Source: Gillisia xinjiangensis
Lineage (GTDB): Bacteria > Bacteroidota > Bacteroidia > Flavobacteriales > Flavobacteriaceae
DNA: 64,000 nt
Assembly: GCF_046298265.1 (NCBI RefSeq)
Contig: NZ_JBKAHK010000004.1
Location: 248,001 to 312,000, forward strand
Direction: 5' to 3'
Shown here: piece after piece, positions 56,672 through 64,000 of the stretch
Numbering within the stretch: position 1 is the first letter of the stretch
Layout: each line of letters begins with the position of its first letter
Notes under the pieces: generated by a model
Databases searched by the model: none
Told to the model about the DNA's origin: nothing
What the model saw: only the letters and a program-made list of their open reading frames with translations
Position numbers and translations under genes: made by a program

Positions 56672-59155
56672 ATGATCAGTAAAATCCAGCTTTTTATCCT
56701 GTTCTTTTTAGTTTTTAACTGGAGTTTTTCTCAGCTAACAGGAAAAGTTACCAATTTTGATGATGAACCACTCCCCTATGTGAATATTTATACCGAAGAC
56801 GGAAAGTTTGGTACCACCACCAATGAAGATGGGGATTATTCGCTCAAAATATCAGAAAAAGGGGAATATGAACTGATATATCAGTTTTTGGGATTTGAAA
56901 CCCTTCGGAAGAAAATAAACATAGCAATATTTCCATTTCGCCAGGATATCAAACTTACCGAGACTACTACCAATCTTGATGAAGTCACCATAAATTCCAA
57001 TGAAAATCCGGCCGATAAAATTATCCGGAAAACGATCGATCAACGGAAACAAAACCTCGCAAAAATAAAACAATATTCTGCCGATTATTACTCGCGCGGC
57101 CTATGGCGGATCAAAAATGCACCGGAAAAGATCCTGGGCCAGGATATTGGCGATTTAGGCGGCGGCCTGGATTCTACCCGCAGCGGAATTGTTTATTTAA
57201 GCGAGACCATCTCCACGATCAATTATCGCGCTCCCAATGATTTCAGGGAAAAGATCCTGGCCTCAAAGGTAAGTGGGAATGATAATGGTTTCAGCCTCAA
57301 TTCTGCACGGGAATCGGAATTTTCATTTTATGAAAACACCATAGATCTCAATGCTAAGGTTGTATCACCCATAGCCGATTATGCCTTTAATTATTATACG
57401 TATAAGCTGGAAGGGGTATTTTACGATGAAGCTGGACAAATGATCAACAAGATCCGGGTGACTCCCAAACGCCCTCAGGACAGGGTGTTTTATGGCCTTA
57501 TCTATATTGTTGAGGATTCCTGGCAAATTTATGGACTAAGCCTCAATACAACAGGAAAGGCCATCCAGTTTGAACCAATTGAAACCCTTACATTCACTCA
57601 AAATTTCAAGTATTCTGAAGAAAACAACTTCTGGATCAAGATCTCACAAACCGTGGATTTCAGTTTTGCGATGTTTGGTATTTCGGGGGACGGTAGGTTC
57701 ACGGCGGTTTACAGCAATTACAATTTTGATCCCGGTTTTGACAAAAAAACCTTTACCCGCGAGGTATTGACCTTTGCCGATGCAGCGAATAAAAAAGATT
57801 CCCTGTACTGGAAAACAATCCGGCCGGTTCCCCTTACCACAGAAGAGCTTTCAGATTATATCAGAAAAGACAGTATTCAGGAATTGCGGAACTCTAAAAC
57901 CTACCTGGATTCTGTAGACAGGGTGCAGAACGAATTCAATATTTCCAATTTGGCTTTTGGATATAGCTTCAGCAACTCCTATAAAAAACAAACTTTCAGT
58001 ATTTCTTCACCGCTTTTTGGCTCCCATTTTAATTCAGTTCAGGGCTGGAATACTACGGTAAATATTGATTTCCGGCAAAATCAGGATGAGAATTTCGGGA
58101 AATTCTGGCGAATTGCAGGTTCTGTAAATTATGGTTTTAGTGATGACAAGCTAAGATTCACAGGCCTTTTTCAGAAAAAATTCAACAATTTCTCCAAGCC
58201 TGTTTTAACAATTTTAGGTGGCGTTAAAACGGAACAGATCAATCCTACCGAACCCATTTCAGAAAGAATCAACGATATTACAAGCCTGTTTTTTCAACGA
58301 AATTACCTGAAATTATACGATAAGAAATTTGTTGAGATCAGGTTTCAACAAGAGCTTTTCAATGGGTTTCAATTGACATCAGACATCAGTTTTCAGGATC
58401 GGTCTTCACTTTTAAATACTACAAACCAATCCTGGATAAACCGGGATGGAATAGATTATACTTCCAATAATCCCCTGGAACCAGCTAATTTTGGTTCTGC
58501 TCCCTTCGAAGACCATCAAATTTTCAAGCTTAATCTAATCGCCAAAATAGATTTTGCGCAAAATTATATGAGTTATCCAACCGGTAAATTCAACATGAGC
58601 TCGAATAGATTCCCAACGCTTTACCTTGCTTATGAAAAAGGGTTTGGCGCCGATGTTAAGAATTATAATTTTGACCAGTTCCGGGCGGCAATTGTCCAGG
58701 ATGTGAGTTTAGGAAACAAGGGGACTTTTAGCTATAATTTAAAGGCCGGGACGTTTTTAAATCCGGGAAATATTGCGTTTTTAGATTTCCAGCATTTTAA
58801 CGGAAATCAAACCAGGATTGGAAACGGCAATTATATTAACAAATTCAATCTTCTGCCCTATTACGCGTTAAGTACTGATAAAAGTTATTTTGAGAGTCAT
58901 TTTGAACAGGATTTTAAAGGCTGGATCCTTGGGAAGGTCCCGGGTATAAATCAGCTAAATTACAACCTCATCCTGGGAGCACATTTTCTTTCAACCGAAA
59001 ACAACAAACCATATTCCGAATACTCTGTGGGAATTGACAATCTTGGTTTCGGAAAATACCGTCTCTTACGACTGGATTATGTTTTTTCCAATTTTGAAGG
59101 AAACAGGCAGGGAGCCTTTATTTTCGGTTTGAAGTTTCTGGGGATTTTTGAGTGA
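56672..59155 (+). CDS. DUF5686 protein with N-terminal carboxypeptidase-regulatory domain
   Basis: 827 residues. Signal peptide about 1-20 (ending WSFSQ). A CarboxypepD_reg-like beta-sandwich (about 22-100) starts LTGKVTNFDDEPLPYVNIYT and includes FGTTTNEDGDYSLKIS. The DUF5686 part fills the rest, with ADKIIRKTIDQRKQNLAKIK near 115 and alternating outer-membrane-type strands ending in an aromatic C-terminus (FIFGLKFLGIFE). It is expected in the outer membrane as a beta-barrel. The family is common in Bacteroidota and function is unknown; the architecture recalls TonB-linked proteins without the plug. It lies 49 bases after smpB. Confidence 0.88.
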   Translation: MISKIQLFILFFLVFNWSFSQLTGKVTNFDDEPLPYVNIYTEDGKFGTTTNEDGDYSLKISEKGEYELIYQFLGFETLRKKINIAIFPFRQDIKLTETTTNLDEVTINSNENPADKIIRKTIDQRKQNLAKIKQYSADYYSRGLWRIKNAPEKILGQDIGDLGGGLDSTRSGIVYLSETISTINYRAPNDFREKILASKVSGNDNGFSLNSARESEFSFYENTIDLNAKVVSPIADYAFNYYTYKLEGVFYDEAGQMINKIRVTPKRPQDRVFYGLIYIVEDSWQIYGLSLNTTGKAIQFEPIETLTFTQNFKYSEENNFWIKISQTVDFSFAMFGISGDGRFTAVYSNYNFDPGFDKKTFTREVLTFADAANKKDSLYWKTIRPVPLTTEELSDYIRKDSIQELRNSKTYLDSVDRVQNEFNISNLAFGYSFSNSYKKQTFSISSPLFGSHFNSVQGWNTTVNIDFRQNQDENFGKFWRIAGSVNYGFSDDKLRFTGLFQKKFNNFSKPVLTILGGVKTEQINPTEPISERINDITSLFFQRNYLKLYDKKFVEIRFQQELFNGFQLTSDISFQDRSSLLNTTNQSWINRDGIDYTSNNPLEPANFGSAPFEDHQIFKLNLIAKIDFAQNYMSYPTGKFNMSSNRFPTLYLAYEKGFGADVKNYNFDQFRAAIVQDVSLGNKGTFSYNLKAGTFLNPGNIAFLDFQHFNGNQTRIGNGNYINKFNLLPYYALSTDKSYFESHFEQDFKGWILGKVPGINQLNYNLILGAHFLSTENNKPYSEYSVGIDNLGFGKYRLLRLDYVFSNFEGNRQGAFIFGLKFLGIFE

Positions 59156-59257
59156 TCAATCGATAACCTAGAATACACGAATATTTCTTTGATCTTTCTC
59201 TTTTTCCATTCTCTAAAATTCTTAATCTTGAATTTTAAATCTTGAATCTTTAAAGAA

Positions 59258-59899
59258 TCAGTTCTTGTCTTCCAGCAATGGAACAAAACGGAAGTCCCCA
59301 TATACCTTTTTCTCGAACTCTTTCCCCGATTTCCGAATGTATAAGGTCATTACCTGCACCTTATCTCCTACCGGGATCACCATTCTGCCGCCAACTTTTA
59401 ATTGTGACAGCAAAGTTTTCGGAACAAATGGCGCTCCGGCGGTAACTATTATTTTATCAAAAGGGGCATATTCCGGGAGACCTTTATAGCCGTCTCCAAA
59501 ACTCAGGAATTTTGGCCGGTACCCGATTTTTGAAAGAAAAAGTTTGGTTTTTTTATACAATTCCTGCTGACGTTCTATACTATAAACTTTTGCGCCAAGT
59601 TCACATAGAACGGCGGTTTGATAGCCGCTGCCCGTGCCAATTTCCAATACGGTTTCGCCTTTTTTGATCTCGAGCAACTCGCTTTGAAACGCAACCGTAT
59701 AAGGTTGGGAGATAGTTTGATCTGCAGCTATGGGAAAGGCTTTATCCTGATAGGCGTGATCCTCAAAACTGCTGTCCATGAACAAATGCCTTGGAATGTT
59801 TTTAATAGCTTCCAGCACTTTTTTATCCTTCACTCCCTTAGCCTCCACGATAGCCGCCAGTTGTTGTCTTTTTCCCTTATGCTTAAATGTATCTTTCAA
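59258..59899 (-). CDS. pcm: protein-L-isoaspartate O-methyltransferase
   Basis: 213 residues from the TTG at 59899, giving (M)KDTFKHKGKRQQL, the usual family start; the frame stays open thirteen codons further to an ATG at 59938. Pcm repairs isoaspartyl residues. Motifs: IPRHLFMDSSFEDHAYQDKA, FPIAADQTISQPYTVAFQSE, VLEIGTGSGYQTAVLCELGA (SAM binding) and PFDKIIVTAGAP. It has no signal peptide and is cytosolic, in contrast with the exported homologue at 20158. Divergent from the Gfo/Idh/MocA gene. Confidence 0.93.
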   Translation of the reverse strand: MKDTFKHKGKRQQLAAIVEAKGVKDKKVLEAIKNIPRHLFMDSSFEDHAYQDKAFPIAADQTISQPYTVAFQSELLEIKKGETVLEIGTGSGYQTAVLCELGAKVYSIERQQELYKKTKLFLSKIGYRPKFLSFGDGYKGLPEYAPFDKIIVTAGAPFVPKTLLSQLKVGGRMVIPVGDKVQVMTLYIRKSGKEFEKKVYGDFRFVPLLEDKN

Positions 59900-60009
59900 A
59901 ACGGTTTTAACTTTTACGGTATAAAAATACTCAAACAAACCCTAGGGTTCAAGCATCGATTTAGTTTTTATTTAACGAATGTCCTAAACCAATAACAATC
60001 AAAATGATA

Positions 60010-60039
60010 TTGGCTTTAACCCAAGAAATGCTATTTTTG
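60010..60039 (+). promoter_or_regulatory. Bacteroidota-type promoter of the Gfo/Idh/MocA gene
   Basis: TTG at 60010-60012 and TATTTTTG at 60032-60039, separated by 19 bases, match the TTG / TAnnTTTG consensus. The ATG follows 17 bases after the -7 box, so the leader is short. Confidence 0.7.
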
Positions 60040-60055
60040 TGAAAAATGTAATATA

Positions 60056-61021
60056 ATGCTTAAAGCTGGCGTATTTGGTGCAGGGCACCTTGGAAAGATC
60101 CATTTGAAACTTCTTGAAGAATCCCCAAAATATAAACTGGTTGGTTTTTATGATGACAATAGAGAAACCGCCGTTGCAATTGAAAAAGAATTTGGTTACA
60201 AAAGCTTTAATTCTGCTGAAGAGTTAATCGATGCAGTAGATATGATAGACATTGTAACACCAACTTTTGCCCATTTTGAAGTTGCCAAAAAAACCATACT
60301 CGCAGGAAAACACGTTTTTATTGAAAAACCCATTACCTCTACTTTTCAGGAAGCTTCGGAACTGATAGAGCTCGCTAAAAAACACAAGGTTAAAGGCCAG
60401 GTTGGCCATGTAGAACGTTTTAACCCTGCTTTTCGCGCGGTTGCCGATAAGATTGAAAACCCGATGTTTATCGAGACACACAGGCTTGCAGAATTCAATC
60501 CGCGGGGAACCGATGTTCCCGTAGTGCTGGACCTTATGATCCATGACATAGACGTGATCCTTAGTCTGGTGAAATCTGAAGTGAAAAATATAAATGCCAG
60601 CGGAGTTTCTGTAATTAGTGATACTCCCGATATCGCAAATGCCAGGATCGAATTTGAAAACGGCTGTGTAGCAAATTTAACCGCCAGCAGGATCTCCCTG
60701 AAAAATATGCGCAAATCAAGGTTCTTTCAAAAAGACGCCTATATTTCGGTAGATTTTCTTGAGCGAAAATGCGAAGTGGTGAAAATGAAAAATGCACCTG
60801 AAAAACCAGATGATTTCGCGATGATCCTGCAAAATGCTGAAGGTGTAAAGAAACAGATCTATTTTGAAAATCCCAAAGTAGAAGAGCATAATGCAATTTT
60901 GGAGGAACTGGAAACTTTTGCAGATGCCATCCTAAACAACACCACACCAATAGTAAGCCTGGAAGAAGGAGCCGCAGCATTAAAAGTGGCAAACCAGGTA
61001 ATTGCAGGGTTCAGAAAGTAA
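60056..61021 (+). CDS. Gfo/Idh/MocA family NAD(P)-dependent oxidoreductase
   Basis: 321 residues. N-terminal Rossmann domain: KAGVFGAGHLGKIHLKLLEE (3-22) and the EKPITSTFQEA motif, with Glu-Lys-Pro near residue 95. GHVERFNPAFRAVADK (about 118-133) and VVLDLMIHDIDVILSLVKSE (about 160-180; catalytic His) belong to the second domain. These enzymes oxidise or isomerise sugars or related compounds; the substrate cannot be read. Cytosolic, single gene with its own promoter. Confidence 0.9.
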   Translation: MLKAGVFGAGHLGKIHLKLLEESPKYKLVGFYDDNRETAVAIEKEFGYKSFNSAEELIDAVDMIDIVTPTFAHFEVAKKTILAGKHVFIEKPITSTFQEASELIELAKKHKVKGQVGHVERFNPAFRAVADKIENPMFIETHRLAEFNPRGTDVPVVLDLMIHDIDVILSLVKSEVKNINASGVSVISDTPDIANARIEFENGCVANLTASRISLKNMRKSRFFQKDAYISVDFLERKCEVVKMKNAPEKPDDFAMILQNAEGVKKQIYFENPKVEEHNAILEELETFADAILNNTTPIVSLEEGAAALKVANQVIAGFRK

Positions 61022-61217
61022 GATTTGGAAATGATAATATTTAAATTCAATCAATTATAGGGGAGCAAGCTTATAAGCTATGCAAAAGGCAGAAATAACC
61101 AGAATTTGGATGAAATAGGGCCAAAACGAATCTGGATTAAAGCCAAATAATGGATTAACACAATTAATAACGGAAACTGAATTATAAAATATCAGGATCC
61201 TAAAAATAAAAATCAAA

Positions 61218-62108
61218 ATGAAAAAAATAGCAGTAATAGGAGCAGGAACCATGGGCAACGGAATTGCACATACATTTGCCCAGTTTGGATTTAAAGTCAA
61301 CCTCATCGATATTTCAAAAGAAAATCTTCAAAACGGGATCGATACCATTTCCAAAAATCTGGACAGGATGGTTGCCAAAGAAAAAATTTCTGCAGAAGAT
61401 AAAAAAGCGACTTTAAAAAACATCACCACTCATATCGATATTCCTTCCGGAGTTAAAAATGTTGGATTGGTAATAGAAGCCGCTACAGAAAATGTGAAAT
61501 TGAAATTACAGGTTTTCAAACAACTCGACACCAATTGTACCGATGATACTATCCTTGCCACCAACACCTCTTCCATTTCCATCACGCAAATAGCTGCAGA
61601 GGTTTCTAATCCGGAGCGGGTAATAGGAATGCATTTTATGAATCCGGTGCCTGTGATGAAACTGGTAGAGATTATACGGGGTTATTCCACTTCCGATAGG
61701 GTGACCAAAACAATCATGGATCTTTCCAAAAAGCTGGATAAAGTTCCTGTAGAAGTAAATGATTATCCGGGATTTGTTGCCAACAGAATTTTGATGCCAA
61801 TGATCAATGAAGCAATTGAAACTTTGTACACAGGAGTTGCCGGGGTTTATGAGATAGACACCGTGATGAAACTAGGAATGGCACATCCCATGGGACCACT
61901 TCAACTGGCAGATTTCATAGGACTGGATGTGTGTCATTCCATTCTGGAAGTGATGTATAACGGCTTTAAAAATCCGAAATATGCTCCAAATCCTCTGCTT
62001 ACCAATATGGTTCGTGCAGGGAAATTTGGAATAAAATCCGGGGAAGGTTTCTATGATTATTCTGAAAGCAGAAAAGCGGAAAAAGTTTCGGAACAGTTTA
62101 CTAAATAG
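61218..62108 (+). CDS. 3-hydroxybutyryl-CoA dehydrogenase
   Basis: 296 residues. NAD-binding IGAGTMGNGIAHTFAQFG (7-24); NTSSISITQIAAEVSNPERV (113-132); GMHFMNPVPVMKLVEII with the catalytic His; and NDYPGFVANRILMPMINEAI in the C-terminal domain, with a closing MGPLQLADFIGLDVCHSILE. Length and motifs match short-chain (S)-3-hydroxyacyl-CoA dehydrogenases. It serves beta-oxidation or butanoyl-CoA-related metabolism. Single gene; the 200-base gap before it holds nothing evident. Confidence 0.93.
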   Translation: MKKIAVIGAGTMGNGIAHTFAQFGFKVNLIDISKENLQNGIDTISKNLDRMVAKEKISAEDKKATLKNITTHIDIPSGVKNVGLVIEAATENVKLKLQVFKQLDTNCTDDTILATNTSSISITQIAAEVSNPERVIGMHFMNPVPVMKLVEIIRGYSTSDRVTKTIMDLSKKLDKVPVEVNDYPGFVANRILMPMINEAIETLYTGVAGVYEIDTVMKLGMAHPMGPLQLADFIGLDVCHSILEVMYNGFKNPKYAPNPLLTNMVRAGKFGIKSGEGFYDYSESRKAEKVSEQFTK

Positions 62109-62252
62109 CGATTCACCGGAGAGAAGCATTTCTGAGAACACAACCCCCAAGATTCGCTGCTTGATGAAAAATTAGAAGGTTCTTATTATTTGGTCCCTTT
62201 ATCATACATAGTTTTTTCCGAAGGAAATTTCAGAAAAGGTAAATAGAAAAAA

Positions 62253-63488
62253 TTGGCAAAGATAAATCCCTTTAAGGCGGTAAGGCCTGCAAAAGATAAA
62301 GCCGGCCTGGTTGCATCCCGGCCCTATGAAGATTATACTGAAGGGGAGCTCAAAGCCCAGCTACAATACAATCCTTTTTCCTTTTTGCATATCATAAACC
62401 CCGGTTATAAATTCCAACATGAAATTACCGGGGAAAAACGCTTTCAGCTGGTTAAAAACCGTTATCTCGAATTCAAGGAAGAGGAAATCTTTATAAAAGA
62501 TGCTGTTCCCTGCTATTATTTCTATAAAATAGTAACCCGAAATGATTCCTTTTTTGGAATAATTGCAGCTGCAAGTGTGGAGGATTATGAAAATAATATC
62601 ATTAAAAAACACGAAGACACCATTGCCTTCAGGGAAAATTTATTCAAGGATTATTTAAAAGTCGTTGGTTTTAATACCGAGCCCGTTTTGCTCACCTATC
62701 CGGATTCTCCCGAAATAGAAAAACTTATTGAAGAAGCCATGAATACCCGGCCCGAATATGAGTTTACCACCCACAATAAGGAAACCCATTTTCTATGGAC
62801 TGTTTGTGAACCTGAAATCGTGGAGCAAATAAAACTGGAATTCGGGAAAATGCCTGCCCTTTATATTGCAGATGGACATCATCGCTGTTCCTCGTCCCAT
62901 ATACTGGCAAAGGAATCGAAAGCGGAGAATCCAATGCATTCCGGGGAGGAACCCTACAATTACTTTATGAGTTTCCTAATTGCTGAAAGCAAATTGAAGA
63001 TCTATGAATTTAGCCGTTTGGTGACCGATTTAAATGGCTGGAGCAAAGAGGAATTCCTGATGCAGCTGGATGAGCAATTTCGAATAGAAAACAGGGGTAC
63101 CCAGGTATATTCACCTAAGTCCAAACATCATTTCAATATGTATCTGGATGGTGAATTCTATTCCCTTTTTCTTCGGAAGATCAATTATGAATTCACCGAT
63201 TCCCTAAGCACTTTAGATACCCATATTTTATATGAAAAGCTTTTGAAACCTATTTTAGGTATTCAGGATGTAAGAAATAACATTCGAATTTCTTATATTC
63301 ACGGGAAGAATGATTTAATAGAAATGAAATCTGAAATTGATAGCGGCAGGTTTGCAGTAGGTTTTGGAATGTTGCCCTTAACCATTGAAGAAATAAAAAA
63401 AGTGGCCGATGAAGGCCTTATTATGCCGCCTAAAAGCACCTATATTGAGCCAAAATTAAGAAGCGGATTAACCATCTATGAATTTTAA
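62253..63488 (+). CDS. DUF1015 family protein
   Basis: 411 residues from a TTG start, (M)AKINPFKAVRPAKDKAG, the normal beginning of the family. Conserved stretches: ASRPYEDYTEGELKAQLQYN, PFSFLHIINPGYKF, ADGHHRCSSSHILA (about 208-221), EEPYNYFMSFLIAES and the C-terminal GFGMLPLTIEEIKKVADEGL, MPPKSTYIEPKLRSG. DUF1015 proteins are conserved and cytosolic, without proven function; the Asp-Gly-His-His motif resembles a catalytic site. It lies 53 bases upstream of the YggS gene on the same strand and is often paired with serine/PLP genes. Confidence 0.9.
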   Translation: MAKINPFKAVRPAKDKAGLVASRPYEDYTEGELKAQLQYNPFSFLHIINPGYKFQHEITGEKRFQLVKNRYLEFKEEEIFIKDAVPCYYFYKIVTRNDSFFGIIAAASVEDYENNIIKKHEDTIAFRENLFKDYLKVVGFNTEPVLLTYPDSPEIEKLIEEAMNTRPEYEFTTHNKETHFLWTVCEPEIVEQIKLEFGKMPALYIADGHHRCSSSHILAKESKAENPMHSGEEPYNYFMSFLIAESKLKIYEFSRLVTDLNGWSKEEFLMQLDEQFRIENRGTQVYSPKSKHHFNMYLDGEFYSLFLRKINYEFTDSLSTLDTHILYEKLLKPILGIQDVRNNIRISYIHGKNDLIEMKSEIDSGRFAVGFGMLPLTIEEIKKVADEGLIMPPKSTYIEPKLRSGLTIYEF

Positions 63489-63541
63489 AATTGCGACCTT
63501 TAAATTAGTCTGAATTTTTTATAGTTTATTTAGAATAGAGC

Positions 63542-64000
63542 ATGAGCATTTCAGAAAATATAAAAAAATTTAAAACAGAAATAGAGGGTGTTAGCCTGGT
63601 AGCAATTTCCAAAACAAAACCTACAGCTGATCTTCTGGAAGCCTATAACACCGGACAACGATTATTTGGAGAGAATAAGATCCAGGAAATGACCGAAAAA
63701 TGGGAGGACCTTCCAAAGGATATCGAGTGGCATATGGTAGGTCATGTACAGCGAAATAAGGTGAAATATATGGCTCCTTACGTTGGCCTGATTCATGCTG
63801 TAGACAGCTTGAAATTATTGAAAGAGATCGATAAAGAGGCTAAAAAGAACAATAGGATAATCAAGTGCCTTCTTCAGATTAAAATAGCCGATGAAGATTC
63901 AAAATTTGGAATTAGCGCGGAAGAAGCCGGGTCGATACTGAAATCGGAAAAATTAGCTGAAATGGAAAATGTAAAAGTCACCGGCCTCATGGGAATGGCA
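63542..64000 (+). CDS. YggS family PLP homeostasis protein, C-terminus beyond window edge
   Basis: The frame opens at the ATG 63542 and runs past the window edge (153 codons visible). LVAISKTKPTADLLEAYNTG contains the PLP-binding Lys24. RLFGENKIQEM, DIEWHMVGHVQRNKVKYMAP and HAVDSLKLLKEID are the standard YggS/PLPBP sequence, followed by LLQIKIADEDSKFGIS. The protein binds pyridoxal phosphate and keeps its level balanced. It is probably co-transcribed with the DUF1015 gene. Confidence 0.95.
   Translation, partial: MSISENIKKFKTEIEGVSLVAISKTKPTADLLEAYNTGQRLFGENKIQEMTEKWEDLPKDIEWHMVGHVQRNKVKYMAPYVGLIHAVDSLKLLKEIDKEAKKNNRIIKCLLQIKIADEDSKFGISAEEAGSILKSEKLAEMENVKVTGLMGMA

Noticed and set aside
1..64000. 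CRISPR array, rRNA, tRNA, tmRNA or prophage
   Set aside because: No regularly spaced repeats, no cloverleaf or rRNA-like sequence and no phage structural genes were seen; tmRNA was looked for near smpB without success.

Overview
The window looks like chromosomal DNA of a marine or soil member of the Flavobacteriaceae (Bacteroidota), perhaps near the Gramella / Salegentibacter / Zunongwangia group. The reasons are moderate AT richness, almost no Shine-Dalgarno sequences, promoters of the Bacteroidota TTG-N18/19-TAnnTTTG type, families typical of the phylum (DUF2853, DUF5686 with a carboxypeptidase-regulatory domain, DUF6150, DUF6503, LytTR regulators paired with TPR histidine kinases, clade II NosZ), and many short palindromic repeats between genes. 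The genus is a guess. No rRNA, tRNA, CRISPR array or transposase was found.

Layout. 1-2820: a YceI-like secreted protein (cut by the window edge), a sensor histidine kinase whose response regulator has decayed to a pseudogene, and a strong terminator. 2839-6700 (minus): DUF2853 and the menaquinone genes menI-like, menF and menD. 7102-18714: a LytTR response regulator and a TPR histidine kinase, then eight mostly exported small proteins (SnoaL/NTF2-like, DUF4440-like and two-domain alpha/beta proteins) with one SDR dehydrogenase, closed by a second TPR kinase of the same architecture on the opposite strand. 18974-27102: a Crp/Fnr regulator, an exported isoaspartyl methyltransferase homologue coupled to a spermidine-synthase-like membrane protein, a DUF4440-like lipoprotein, a stand-alone CheB-type protein, an M50-like membrane protein and a YidD-like protein. 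27148-31039 (minus): a Nudix hydrolase overlapping a large PLD-nuclease/helicase/DUF3427 protein, followed by a small unknown protein.

31040-39000 is rich in repeats (AAAGTT-type tracts, CTTTGTG-type palindromes, three copies of a 65-nt hairpin repeat). It holds an AsmA-like giant, an ArsR-rhodanese regulator with a visible operator over its promoter, and an MFS transporter. 39068-47225 holds an SRPBCC protein, an exported 18-residue-repeat protein, the Ku/LigD end-joining pair, an exported EEP-family phosphodiesterase, a DUF6150 protein, a fossil of a GxxExxY-type element, a WYL regulator and a YqiA-type hydrolase. 47641-54739 is a complete clade II nitrous oxide reduction cluster: cytochrome c, FAS1 protein, NosZ, a membrane protein, NosL, NosD, NosF, NosY. 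55252-64000 is housekeeping: a DUF6503 lipoprotein, SmpB, a DUF5686 outer-membrane protein, cytoplasmic Pcm, a Gfo/Idh/MocA oxidoreductase, 3-hydroxybutyryl-CoA dehydrogenase, DUF1015 and the start of YggS.

Most promising for something undescribed: the exported SnoaL / alpha-beta cluster bracketed by two related kinases, with a conserved 31-nt leader in front of two of its genes; the Nudix + PLD/helicase/DUF3427 operon; and two nearly identical short upstream reading frames that run into the start codons of yidD and of the MFS gene 10 kb away. All calls come from reading the sequence and from memory of protein families; no search was run.
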